A stretch of 46,038 nt of DNA from Acidobacteriaceae bacterium. GTDB lineage: Bacteria > Acidobacteriota > Terriglobia > Terriglobales > Acidobacteriaceae. The notes beneath the pieces are model-generated. The model saw only the letters and a program-made list of their open reading frames with translations. It did not search any database and had not been told where the DNA came from. The DNA lies in NCBI GenBank assembly GCA_030041515.1, contig JASHNS010000090.1, positions 1-46,038 of the forward strand, written 5' to 3'. Shown here one piece after another: positions 23,915 to 32,396 of this stretch; position 1 is the first letter of the stretch, and each line of letters begins with the position of its first letter. The position numbers and the translations under genes are program-made.

Positions 23915-26624
23915 CGGGCTCCTCCTCATTCTCCTGGTCCGCGGGGGACAGATTCCGTTCCGCTTTCCGGCACAGAGCGGGAAGTGGGCAGTTTCGGCAG
24001 ACTTCGAGCTCGCGGGGAGAGACTGAGGATTCGCCGTCAAGAAACTCCTGAGCGAGGGCGAGCAAAGCCCGGGTCCACTGATCGCGCATGGAGTCGGTGA
24101 ACGGATCGCTGACCAACTTCTTCTTTTGGCTCAAATCGCCGGAGAGTTGCGCGCGAGCATCGCGCACGCGGCCATCGAAGCCCGTCTCTCCGGCGCGGAT
24201 TTTTGCCAGGAGGATGCCACTGAGATTTTCCACATTGCCGCAGACGGCGTACAGCGGAAGCTGGGGCTCGTCGGGCCGGTCGCCGCTCCAGGCCGCAGGC
24301 GAGATGCGTCCGGTTTTGTAATCGATGAGCAGGCGCGAGCCGTCAGAGAGCAAATCAATGCGATCGGCGCGGAGATTGAGGAGAAGATCGCCCACGCGCA
24401 CGCCCGAGAGTTTGCGCTCGGTCGCCTCCACGGTGAAAGGCAAACGCCTGACCTCGCAGGCGAGCCATTCATCGATCCGGAAGCGAAGGCGGCGCTTCTC
24501 AGCGGCGATGTACGCGCGCTGCCAGGGGTCAGATGAGGAATAGGGAACAAGAACGGAGTCGATGCAGCGGTCAAGAAGGGCATCGAGCTGATGCGTCGCT
24601 TTTGCAGTGACTAATTCTCCGTGTGACCGGATGTGCGTAAAGAATTGCTGCAGCACCTCATGGAGGAGCTTGCCCTTGTCGCTTGGTTCGAGGCCCCAGT
24701 CCCTTGTATCCAGCGGTTCAGCGCGGAGGCGATTCGCGGCGAAAGACTGGAAGGGGCAGGCGGCCTGACGTTTGAGCACGTCCGCGCCGCCGGCTGAGCG
24801 CCCGGTTGGCCAGGGTAATGAAACGGCGGCATCGGGGATGATTTCGAGCCGCGCATCGCAGAGCGGTTCAGATACGGGAAAGGATTCAACGGCAGATTGA
24901 AGCTGCGCATCTCGCAGAAACAGAGCAGAAAGGAGCGGCGATGGACGGAATTCGGCATCATCGTCGTGCTGCGCGTAGCTGAAGATGGCCTCGGGCGCGC
25001 TGCGGAGCAGGCGGGTGGTCACGAGAAGGGCGAGATTCCACGGGTCGACGGAGGTGGCATGCGGCATGCCGAACTGGCGCTGCACGGCCAGTGGCAGCAA
25101 CGGATGCGGGCCGCCTGGGGGGGGCCAGTGGGCGTCGTCGGCAGAAAGGAACCAGATGGCGTCGAACTCCTGGCCGGCGGATTCCAGCGGACCGAGAATC
25201 TGGACGGGAGCGTCGGCGGATTCCAGCGCAAAGATAGTTTCACGCGCGTGGAGTTCGAGCAGATCAAGAAACTCCGCGAATGCCAGCACAGAACCGTCGA
25301 AATCCAGCAGAGCCACATCATCCAGTAACCGCTGCCAGCACTGGAGAGCCTGAAACTGCACAGAGTCGGAGGGGCGCTCGCCAGGCCATCGAATTTGATC
25401 GAGGAGAAGCTGGACCAGCTCAGTCCAGGAGGAAGGTGGTCGAGGCTGGTCGGGGATGCGGTTGGCTTCAACTGTCTGAAGAAGCGCACCGAGCCGATCG
25501 GCCAGAGGGCGCAGCGCGAAAACGCCGTTCAGCGCGGTGCGGAAACTCGAGAGGGAACACTTCGGGACGAGCGCGCTCGTATTGCACCGGTCCACGTCGC
25601 GGCGGGCCAGAAGAAGATGATGAGTCGCGGTATCGGCGAGAAAGCCGGAGAGGAGGAGCCATGAGATTTCCTCCTCGCGGAGGGGAACGGCGGTCCAGCG
25701 GAGCAGCAGGAGCGCGGCACGCACGGCTGGAACATCGGAGAGTGGCTGACCAAGGGAGAACTCAAACGGCGAAACGCTGGAGGGGCGGCGAATGTCATCC
25801 GCGGAAGGCAACAACGCGCGGCGGAAGGCGCGCTCGATCTCACCCCGCGAGGAGCGAACCGCAGGGGCGATAATCCCGATGCGGGAGTCGGGCCGATCCA
25901 TAAGAAACTGACGCGCCCAGGCGGCGCAAGCAGTGAATTCCTCCCGGGGGCTTCCGGCAACGATCCAGCGACGAAGGGACTGGCGCGGGCCGGGAACGAG
26001 CTCGGCGATGACGACGCCGCGAGCGCGCAGGGAAGCGAGGAATTCGGTTTGCGCGGGCGTGAAACGATCGAAGCCGATGAGACAGAGCTCGAGCGGAAGA
26101 GCAAGAGCGGCGGGGGGCGCGCCGGCGAGGCGCGCTTCGAGCTGACTTAGGCTGATCCAGCCTTGCGCGGCACATTCGCGTTCGAAAGTTTGAGCCCAGA
26201 GGCGAAATTGCTCGGCGTCGGCGGGTTCCCAGGAACGGCTGCGCGCGGGGTGGGCGGAGAAGGCGGAGAGGAGCGACCAGGCTTCCATGGCGAGAGCAGC
26301 GGCAGAGTCGGGCGAAAGAAGAGAATTCGCGTCAGTACGCTGGATGCGCCCCCAGAGTGCGCGCTCCTGCAGAGGCGAGAGCAGCAGTGGGGCATCGAGA
26401 GTGGCGAACGCGTAGGATTGCCAGAGGTCACGAAGCCAGGAGGTCCAATCGTAGATGGGGGGGGAAGGCCAGAATCTGTGACCGGCGACTCTCTGGCTGC
26501 GGGCGTGATGCAGGCGCAGGGCGCGGGCAGCGCGCTGGCTGGCCGTGACGACCGCGGCACCGCGGGTGAGCGCATGGAGTGCCCCGTCCAGCCAGTTGGC
26601 AGGGGATTCCGATTCATGCGCCAT
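23907..26624 (-). CDS. addB: AddB-like PD-(D/E)XK nuclease with iron-sulfur cluster motif
   Basis: 905 residues from the ATG at 26624; upstream ATGs in frame (26639, 26642) cannot be excluded because no ribosome-binding site is clear. The N-terminal two thirds are a degenerate helicase-like region without a proper Walker A, as in AddB. The C-terminal nuclease domain has GKLLHEVLQQFF (leading His), LRADRIDLL and LLIDYKTGR (catalytic Asp-x2-Lys). Four cysteines that would hold a 4Fe-4S cluster are present: one in QAACPFQSF before the nuclease core, and C876-x2-C879-x5-C885 near the C-terminus (CRNCPLPALC). This is the AddB signature. Start and neighbours fit an AddA/AddB operon in which addB comes first. 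Confidence 0.88.
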   Translation of the reverse strand: MAHESESPANWLDGALHALTRGAAVVTASQRAARALRLHHARSQRVAGHRFWPSPPIYDWTSWLRDLWQSYAFATLDAPLLLSPLQERALWGRIQRTDANSLLSPDSAAALAMEAWSLLSAFSAHPARSRSWEPADAEQFRLWAQTFERECAAQGWISLSQLEARLAGAPPAALALPLELCLIGFDRFTPAQTEFLASLRARGVVIAELVPGPRQSLRRWIVAGSPREEFTACAAWARQFLMDRPDSRIGIIAPAVRSSRGEIERAFRRALLPSADDIRRPSSVSPFEFSLGQPLSDVPAVRAALLLLRWTAVPLREEEISWLLLSGFLADTATHHLLLARRDVDRCNTSALVPKCSLSSFRTALNGVFALRPLADRLGALLQTVEANRIPDQPRPPSSWTELVQLLLDQIRWPGERPSDSVQFQALQCWQRLLDDVALLDFDGSVLAFAEFLDLLELHARETIFALESADAPVQILGPLESAGQEFDAIWFLSADDAHWPPPGGPHPLLPLAVQRQFGMPHATSVDPWNLALLVTTRLLRSAPEAIFSYAQHDDDAEFRPSPLLSALFLRDAQLQSAVESFPVSEPLCDARLEIIPDAAVSLPWPTGRSAGGADVLKRQAACPFQSFAANRLRAEPLDTRDWGLEPSDKGKLLHEVLQQFFTHIRSHGELVTAKATHQLDALLDRCIDSVLVPYSSSDPWQRAYIAAEKRRLRFRIDEWLACEVRRLPFTVEATERKLSGVRVGDLLLNLRADRIDLLSDGSRLLIDYKTGRISPAAWSGDRPDEPQLPLYAVCGNVENLSGILLAKIRAGETGFDGRVRDARAQLSGDLSQKKKLVSDPFTDSMRDQWTRALLALAQEFLDGESSVSPRELEVCRNCPLPALCRKAERNLSPADQENEEEPDA

Positions 26625-26784
26625 AGGACCCACGGGCATCATAGGAAAAGAACAGAAGCAAGTCGCCCTCAATGGGAAAGCGCCAGTCCTCCAGGCTGCG
26701 CATGGCTGCCATGAAGGCGAGATAAGATTCCATGCTGCCGGTGAAATGGAGCGTTTTGAGGCTGGGTCAAGTGTAAACTGGCGG

Positions 26785-27705
26785 GTGGTTTCCCCAGGCA
26801 TTCGAATTTCCACCGCCGCGATGATTGCGGCGGTTTTGTGTGTGGGCGGCTGCCGGTCGCGGCAGACGGCGGCGAACTCGGCGGGAACCGGTGCGGGCAC
26901 GGAGACGGACGCGAAGACCTATCACGTCCGGGGCGTGGTCGTTTCCGCCAACGCCACGACCGGGGAGGTCATCCTGAATGCGGACGCGATTCCGGGCTAT
27001 ATGCCGGCGATGACCATGCCTTACACGCTGAAGCAGCCCGGCGTAGCGACGGCGCTCCATCCGGGCGACACGATCACGGCGGTGATGGAGCCGACGGCGC
27101 AGGCAGATCTGCTGGATCAGATCGATATAGTCGACCAGGCGAAACTCGATTATGTACCCAAGGTCACGTACAACACGCTGGAGCCGGGCGAAGTCGTTCC
27201 GGATTTTCGTTTTCTGAACCAGAGTGGGCAGATGATCAGCCTCCGGCAGTTTCGGGGCAAGGTGGTGTTGTTGACGTTCATTTATACGCGCTGCCCGCTG
27301 CCGAACTATTGCGTGCGGATGAGCCGAAACTTTGCAACGATCGACAAGGCGCTCCGGAAGCAGCCGAAACTATACGCGAAGACACATTTGCTGAGCATCA
27401 GTTTCGATCCAACTTATGACACGCCTCAGGTTCTGCGCAGCTATGGCGGGGCGTATACGGGGCGTTACACCAGGGAAACCTTCACGCACTGGGATTTTGC
27501 GGCGCCGCCGGAGAGCGAGCTGAAAAGGGTGCTGCTCTTTTTCGATATCGGAATTACTCCGGTGGGGAGCCAGACGATCACCCATTCGCTGTCGACGGTG
27601 GTGATCGCGCCCGACGGAAAGCTGTACAAGTGGTACCCGGGAAACGAGTGGATGCCGCAGCAGGTGCTTGCCGACGTCGTTCACCTGCAAGAGGGCCAAT
27701 CCTGA
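26785..27705 (+). CDS. SCO-family thioredoxin-fold lipoprotein with N-terminal CusF-like copper domain
   Basis: About 306 residues. I choose the GTG at 26785 because it gives a full lipoprotein signal (basic Arg, hydrophobic core, lipobox VGGC); an ATG at 26821 leaves almost no n-region. After the lipid-attached Cys, residues about 45-105 match CusF-like copper-binding domains, with the PAMTMPY methionine motif. Residues about 130-300 are the SCO fold: FIYTRCPLPNYCVRM holds the copper Cys pair, here spaced C-x5-C instead of the usual C-x3-C, and THSLSTVVIAPDG supplies the His ligand. SCO proteins deliver copper to cytochrome oxidase CuA sites. No oxidase genes are near. Confidence 0.9.
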   Translation: MVSPGIRISTAAMIAAVLCVGGCRSRQTAANSAGTGAGTETDAKTYHVRGVVVSANATTGEVILNADAIPGYMPAMTMPYTLKQPGVATALHPGDTITAVMEPTAQADLLDQIDIVDQAKLDYVPKVTYNTLEPGEVVPDFRFLNQSGQMISLRQFRGKVVLLTFIYTRCPLPNYCVRMSRNFATIDKALRKQPKLYAKTHLLSISFDPTYDTPQVLRSYGGAYTGRYTRETFTHWDFAAPPESELKRVLLFFDIGITPVGSQTITHSLSTVVIAPDGKLYKWYPGNEWMPQQVLADVVHLQEGQS

Positions 27706-27743
27706 TGCGATATGCTGAGAGAGTGGTCTGACCACATCGCATC
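27704..27743 (+). promoter_or_regulatory. GntR/FadR-type operator upstream of the sugar kinase
   Basis: GTGGTCTGACCAC at 27723-27735 is a perfect 5-bp inverted repeat around CTG, matching the TGGTC-N-GACCA consensus bound by FadR-subfamily GntR regulators (known for sugar-acid and lactate regulators such as LldR). It lies within an outer 8-bp inverted repeat, GATGCGAT (27704-27711) and ATCGCATC (27736-27743). A possible -10 (GATATG at 27709) lies just before it, so binding would repress. No GntR gene is in the window. Confidence 0.6.
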
Positions 27744-27789
27744 GATTCGCGGCAGTATCCAACAGAGAAGAAAGAGGAGGGACCGCGCT

Positions 27790-28872
27790 ATGGGCGGAGG
27801 CCTGCAGATTCGTCGGGATGGAGAGATGGACCTTTTGTCGGTTGGGGCCCTGGTGCACCGGCTGGATCCGGGAATCGTGCCCTTCCGAAAGGCGACGCAG
27901 TGCGCGATCCATGTCAGCGGGGGCGAATTCAACGTGGCCGCGAATCTGGCGGACTGTTTTCGGATGAAGACTGGAATAGCGGCCGCAATGGCCGATTATC
28001 CGATCGGGGACCTGATTGCCGAGCGAGTCCGTGCAATGGGCGTGCGGCCGTTCTACAAGCATTTCGAACATGATGGCGTGACCGGGCCGAACATGGCGAC
28101 GGTGTACAGCGATCGCGGCTACGGCGTGCGGCCGCCAGTGGTTTTCTATAACCGAGCAAACGAAGCGGCGGCAAGGCTCAAGCCAGGAGATTTCGACTGG
28201 AAGAAGATTATGGCGGGCGGGGTGCGGTGGGTGCACAGCGGCGGCATTTTCGCGGCGCTGTCGGCGACGACGGCGGAGGTGGCTGTGGAGGCGATGAAGG
28301 CGGCGAAAGCAGCCGGCGCGGTGACGTCGTTCGATCTGAACTTCCGCGCCAAGTTGTGGAACGTGTGGGGCGGCGAGCAGAAGGCGGCAGAAACCATTGC
28401 CCGGATCGTGGAGCAGGTGGATGTGCTGGTGGGCAATGAGGAAGATTTGCAGAAGGGACTGGGAATCCAGGGGCCGGAGGTCGCCGCGAAATCAAAGCTG
28501 GACCCGGGTGTCTTCCTGGGGATGATCGACAGCGTAGTGAAGAAGTTTCCTCAGGTGAAGGTGGTGGCGACGACGCTGCGTGAGGTGCATTCAACGAATC
28601 GGCATAGCTGGAGCGCGGTAGCGTGGATTGACGGGAAGACGTACACGGCGCCGACCGCGGAACTGGACGTGTACGATCGCGTAGGCGGAGGCGACGGATT
28701 TGCGGCGGGTTTTTTCTACGGGCTGATGAAAGGGGAAGCCCCGGAACAGGCCGTGAAGCTGGGGTGGGCGCACGGCGCGCTGGTGACTACGTTCCCGGGC
28801 GACACGACCATGGCTACCCTGGAACAGGTGCGGGCGATGGCGCAGGGTGGATCAGCCCGCATCCAAAGGTAA
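27790..28872 (+). CDS. PfkB-family sugar kinase, probably 2-keto-3-deoxygluconate kinase
   Basis: 360 residues from the ATG at 27790, with GAGGAGG at ideal distance; the open frame extends upstream but lacks a site. Ribokinase/PfkB fold: the glycine pair is in HVSGGEFNVAANLAD, and the catalytic C-terminal signature is YDRVGGGDGFAAGFFYG, with the general-base Asp in GGDG. Binding of an acidic sugar is suggested by similarity to KdgK, which phosphorylates 2-keto-3-deoxygluconate in uronic-acid and Entner-Doudoroff-type degradation. A GntR-type operator upstream fits sugar-acid control. Fructokinase or another PfkB specificity remains possible. Confidence 0.85.
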   Translation: MGGGLQIRRDGEMDLLSVGALVHRLDPGIVPFRKATQCAIHVSGGEFNVAANLADCFRMKTGIAAAMADYPIGDLIAERVRAMGVRPFYKHFEHDGVTGPNMATVYSDRGYGVRPPVVFYNRANEAAARLKPGDFDWKKIMAGGVRWVHSGGIFAALSATTAEVAVEAMKAAKAAGAVTSFDLNFRAKLWNVWGGEQKAAETIARIVEQVDVLVGNEEDLQKGLGIQGPEVAAKSKLDPGVFLGMIDSVVKKFPQVKVVATTLREVHSTNRHSWSAVAWIDGKTYTAPTAELDVYDRVGGGDGFAAGFFYGLMKGEAPEQAVKLGWAHGALVTTFPGDTTMATLEQVRAMAQGGSARIQR

Positions 28873-28906
28873 ACCAAAGTCGAGCCAGCGGATTGCGCAG
28901 GGGAAC

Positions 28907-28944
28907 GGGGATCCCTCCATTCTCTTCCAGGGATTCCCCTTTTG
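28907..28944 (+). terminator. Rho-independent terminator after the sugar kinase
   Basis: GGGGATCCCT (28907-28916) pairs with AGGGATTCCCC (28929-28939) with one bulged T and a 12-base loop, followed directly by TTTT. Lies 35 bp after the kinase stop codon. Confidence 0.6.
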
Positions 28945-29003
28945 AGGGAGATTTGAAAATATGGCAGCTCCATTAGACTGAGGGGAGGGGGGAAGAGAAA
29001 GGT

Positions 29004-29411
29004 ATGGCAAGGTGGTCGCTTCTGTTCGGCTTCATCCTGCTGCTGATGGGGCTGTTTGCTTATATGGGAGGAAACCACACGTCGGCGGCGCTGATGCCGG
29101 CCTACTTCGGCATTCTGCTGGGCGTGATGGGGGCCACGGCGCGCAGTGAAAAAGAAAAGACGCGGATGGTGGCGATGCACATCGCGGCCGCAGTGGGCCT
29201 GATCGGTTTTCTGATCACGGTCAGCAGCCTGGTGGAATATATGCAGGCGCAGCGCGGGCTGGTGACCCCGGAACATCCGAAGGTTCTGCAGGAACACGCG
29301 TTGACATCGGCGATCCTCCTCTTTTATGTGCTACTTTCCGTGCTCTCGTTCATCAAAGCGAGGAGGACGCGGAAGGCGGAGCCCGCTGCGAAGACCGTCG
29401 GTACTCGCTGA
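29004..29411 (+). CDS. Small four-helix membrane protein
   Basis: 135 residues. GGGAGGGGGGAAGAGAAAGG stands upstream of the ATG. Four hydrophobic segments (about 5-20, 28-44, 58-75 and 97-115) are separated by short charged loops; the second loop is SEKEKTR and the last is a basic tail (KARRTRKAEP). Function unknown; no family recognised. It directly precedes the ABC exporter gene by 21 bp and is probably in the same transcript. Confidence 0.78.
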   Translation: MARWSLLFGFILLLMGLFAYMGGNHTSAALMPAYFGILLGVMGATARSEKEKTRMVAMHIAAAVGLIGFLITVSSLVEYMQAQRGLVTPEHPKVLQEHALTSAILLFYVLLSVLSFIKARRTRKAEPAAKTVGTR

Positions 29412-29432
29412 GCGCCGCAGGAGTGCTTTTCT

Positions 29433-31340
29433 ATGCCGCCACTCGGGGGTTTCGGCTCGATGCCGGTGAGTGCCGAGCGCGGCGGGGGGCGCCGCATGCG
29501 CGCCGGGGCGGGGCCTGAGGTTCCGAAAAAGAAGCCGGAACTCCGCAAGGTGATGCCGGAGATCTGGCGTTTGGTGCGGCCGCGGAAGTGGCTGCTGCTG
29601 CTGGGTCTGCTGCTGGTGGCGATCAACCGCGTAGCGGGGCTGGTGCTGCCTCTGCTCTCGAAGCCGTTCGTCGACCGGGTGCTGACGAAGCACGAAATGA
29701 ACCGGCTGCTGCCGCTGGTGATCGCGGTGTTTTCGGCGACGCTGGTTCAGGCGATCACATCCTTTGCCAACACGCAGTTGCTGTCCAAGGCGGCGCAGCG
29801 AATGATTGCGGAGCTGCGCCAGCAGGTGCAGCAGCACGTTGGGCGGCTGTCGGTCAGCTTCTACGACGCGAACCGCACGGGGCTGCTGGTATCGCGGATC
29901 ATGAGCGACGTGGAAGGCGTGCGGAACCTGGTGGGCACCGGGCTGGTGGAGTTCGTCGGCGGGCTGCTGACGGCGGGGATGGCATTTTTCTTCCTGCTGC
30001 ACAAAGACGCGAAGATGACGCTGATTGTCTTCGCGGTGGTGCTGGCGTTCGTTCTGATTCTGCAGAAGGCGTTCAAGACGATACGGCCGATCTTCCGGGA
30101 GCGGGCAAAGATTACCGGCGAGGTGACGGGGCGGCTGACGGAGTCGCTGGGCGGCGTGCGCGTGGTGAAGGGCTATCACGCGGAGGAGCGCGAAGCGAAG
30201 GTGTTTTCACTGGGCGTGCTGCGCCTGCTGGATAACGTGATGCACTCGCTGACCGCGACCAGCCTGCTGTCGATGGCGGCCACCACGGTGCTGGGCATCG
30301 TGGGCGGCCTGGTGATGCTGCTGGGCGGGCACCTGGCGATGCACGGGAAGATGGGGCCGGGCGATTACATCCAGTACACGATGCTTCTGGCGTTCATGAT
30401 CGCGCCGGTGATCCAGGTGGTGAACATCGGGACGCAACTGACGGAAGCCGCCGCGGGGCTGGACCGCACGATGGAGATCCTCAGCGAGAAGGACGAATTT
30501 GGTGATCCGGCGCGGGTGAACATCCTGCAGGAGATCGTGGGTGAAGTGATTTTCGAAGACGCACGCTTTGCCTATGAGAAGGACAAGCCGGTGCTGCACG
30601 GGATCAGCTTCGAGTCGCAGCCAGGGACAGTGACGGCGCTGGTGGGATCGTCGGGGTCGGGCAAATCGACGATCATCAGCCTGGTCTGCGCTTTTCACAA
30701 GCCGGACGAGGGACGCGTGCTGGTGGACGGGATCGATCTTTCTACCGTGCAACTGGACAGCTATCGCAGCCAGCTGGGGGTGGTGCTGCAGGAGTCGTTC
30801 CTGTTCGACGGGACAATTCGCGAGAACGTGATGTTCTCGCATCCGGAAGCCACGGAGGAGGAATTCCTCTCGGCTTGCCGCATTGCGCGGGTGGATGAGT
30901 TCGCGGAGCGCTTTCCGGAGACGTACGACACCATCGTGGGCGAGCGTGGGGTGAAACTGTCAGGCGGACAGAGACAGCGGCTCTCGATTGCACGCGCGAT
31001 CCTGGCGAGCCCGCGGATTCTGATTCTGGACGAGGCGACGTCGTCGCTGGACTCCGAATCGGAGGCGATGATCCAGCACGGGCTGAGCTATCTGATGCAG
31101 GGACGGACGACGTTTGTGATCGCGCACCGGCTTTCGACGATTCGACGAGCGGACCAGATCCTGGTGGTCGAGGGCGGGTTGATCGTGGAGCGAGGAACCC
31201 ATGCGAGCCTGTATGCTCTGGGCGGACGATACTACGATCTGTACACGCGCCAGCACGGGCTGGAGGAGAATCTGTTTCTGGCGCCGGGCGAGGGCGACGT
31301 GGTGGAGGACTCCGCGTCCAGCGGCGGGGGTCGCCTCTAG
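29433..31340 (+). CDS. ABC exporter half-transporter (MsbA-like)
   Basis: 635 residues. A polar N-terminus (about 1-45) precedes six membrane segments up to residue about 330 in the type IV exporter fold; RTGLLVSRIMSDVE in the first cytoplasmic loop is characteristic. The nucleotide-binding domain has Walker A GSSGSGKST (~residue 405), Q-loop VVLQESFLF, signature LSGGQRQR (~509), Walker B ILILDEATSSLD (~529-540) and H-loop IAHRLST (~565). A single-gene homodimer resembling MsbA lipid A flippase or a multidrug exporter is the best call. The C-terminal tail (GEGDVVEDSASSGGG) is flexible. It follows a small membrane protein by 21 bp and precedes a DoxX gene. Confidence 0.9.
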   Translation: MPPLGGFGSMPVSAERGGGRRMRAGAGPEVPKKKPELRKVMPEIWRLVRPRKWLLLLGLLLVAINRVAGLVLPLLSKPFVDRVLTKHEMNRLLPLVIAVFSATLVQAITSFANTQLLSKAAQRMIAELRQQVQQHVGRLSVSFYDANRTGLLVSRIMSDVEGVRNLVGTGLVEFVGGLLTAGMAFFFLLHKDAKMTLIVFAVVLAFVLILQKAFKTIRPIFRERAKITGEVTGRLTESLGGVRVVKGYHAEEREAKVFSLGVLRLLDNVMHSLTATSLLSMAATTVLGIVGGLVMLLGGHLAMHGKMGPGDYIQYTMLLAFMIAPVIQVVNIGTQLTEAAAGLDRTMEILSEKDEFGDPARVNILQEIVGEVIFEDARFAYEKDKPVLHGISFESQPGTVTALVGSSGSGKSTIISLVCAFHKPDEGRVLVDGIDLSTVQLDSYRSQLGVVLQESFLFDGTIRENVMFSHPEATEEEFLSACRIARVDEFAERFPETYDTIVGERGVKLSGGQRQRLSIARAILASPRILILDEATSSLDSESEAMIQHGLSYLMQGRTTFVIAHRLSTIRRADQILVVEGGLIVERGTHASLYALGGRYYDLYTRQHGLEENLFLAPGEGDVVEDSASSGGGRL

Positions 31341-31409
31341 AGGGTCAGCCAGGAAAACGCCGGCGTGGCTCCCGGTGTGGATTCCTCATCGAACAAGGAG
31401 GGGTGAAGC

Positions 31410-32012
31410 ATGCGGGCCGTGATTCTGATTCGGATACTGGTCGGCTGGGTCTTCATCTCGGAGGGGATCCAGAAATTTCTCTTTCCTCAGGCGCTGGGCG
31501 CGGGGCGATTCGCAAAAATCGGGATTCCGCTGCCGCAGTTTGCCGCGCCGGCGGTGGGGTTCGTGGAGATTTTCTGCGGGGCGCTGCTGATCCTGGGGTT
31601 GTTCACGCGCTGGGTGGCGATTCCGCTGCTGGTGGTGATTGGGGTGGCGATCGCGAAGACGAAGGTTCCTGAGCTATTCACGCCAGGACAGGGCATCTGG
31701 TACATGCTGCACGATGCGCGGGCGGATTTCAGCATGGCGCTGGGGCTGATCTTCCTGCTGATCGTGGGGGCGGGTGGAATTTCGGTGGACGCTGCGCGGA
31801 GGGGATTCCGTGAATATCGAGCGGGGCGAACGCCGGGCGATGGCGGGGAGCCGCGTCGCCGGGGTTTAGGGTCGCACCCGGAGCGGGAGGAAGAAGCTTC
31901 GGGTGAGGGCGGCGGGCGGAGGTCGCGCGGGCTCGGATCGGATCCGCAGGAACCACCCCACACCATTGCGGGCCAGCCGAAGTCCGGCGGTCCCGGCGGG
32001 ATCGCGACCTGA
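31410..32012 (+). CDS. DoxX family protein with unusual low-complexity tail
   Basis: 200 residues; AAGGAGGGG precedes the ATG at ideal spacing. Residues 1-130 are a standard DoxX domain: four membrane segments with SEGIQKFLFPQALG near the start, LLILGLFTRWVAIPLLVV in the middle and the D-A-R-x-D-x-S motif in the last third. The final ~65 residues are not part of the fold: a Gly/Arg/Glu/Ser/Pro region with two copies of a similar unit (RRRGLGSHPE and RRSRGLGSDPQ), likely disordered. DoxX proteins have been linked to oxidative and sulfur stress, but their enzymatic role is unsettled. Confidence 0.85.
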   Translation: MRAVILIRILVGWVFISEGIQKFLFPQALGAGRFAKIGIPLPQFAAPAVGFVEIFCGALLILGLFTRWVAIPLLVVIGVAIAKTKVPELFTPGQGIWYMLHDARADFSMALGLIFLLIVGAGGISVDAARRGFREYRAGRTPGDGGEPRRRGLGSHPEREEEASGEGGGRRSRGLGSDPQEPPHTIAGQPKSGGPGGIAT

Positions 32013-32032
32013 TCCCCGGCTAAACTGCCAAC

Positions 32033-32344
32033 ATGATCCTTGAAGTGGCAATGCTGACGGTGCACGCGGGGCAGGAGCGAGCGTTTGAAGAGGCGATGGC
32101 GCAGGCTGCGCCGGTGATTGCGAGTGCGCGCGGGTATCTGCGCCACGAGCTGCGGCGCTGCGTGGAGACGCCGGGGCGATATTTGCTGCTGGTTCAGTGG
32201 GAGACGCTGGAGGCGCACACGGTGGGATTTCGCGGCTCGCCGGCGTTTGCGAAGTGGCGCGAGCTCATCGGCGGATTCTTCGCCGTGGCTCCGGCGGTGG
32301 AGCACTATGAACACGTGCTGACATGGCCGGAAAAGAAGAGCTAA
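32033..32344 (+). CDS. Antibiotic biosynthesis monooxygenase (ABM) domain protein
   Basis: 103 residues. It shows the short ferredoxin-like fold of the ABM family: ILEVAMLTVHAGQERAFEEA at the N-terminus, YLRHELRRCVETPGRYLLLV in the middle, and the VEHYEHVL terminal strand. ABM enzymes act on quinones or aromatic acceptors without cofactors, but most genomic members have no proven substrate. TAAACT stands 6 bp upstream of the ATG with no Shine-Dalgarno site, so the transcript may be leaderless. It follows the DoxX gene by 21 bp. Confidence 0.88.
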   Translation: MILEVAMLTVHAGQERAFEEAMAQAAPVIASARGYLRHELRRCVETPGRYLLLVQWETLEAHTVGFRGSPAFAKWRELIGGFFAVAPAVEHYEHVLTWPEKKS

Positions 32345-32396
32345 AGAGCCGCTCACAAGGCACTCGTCAGCATAAGTCCGTCCAGCGGACCGGCGA

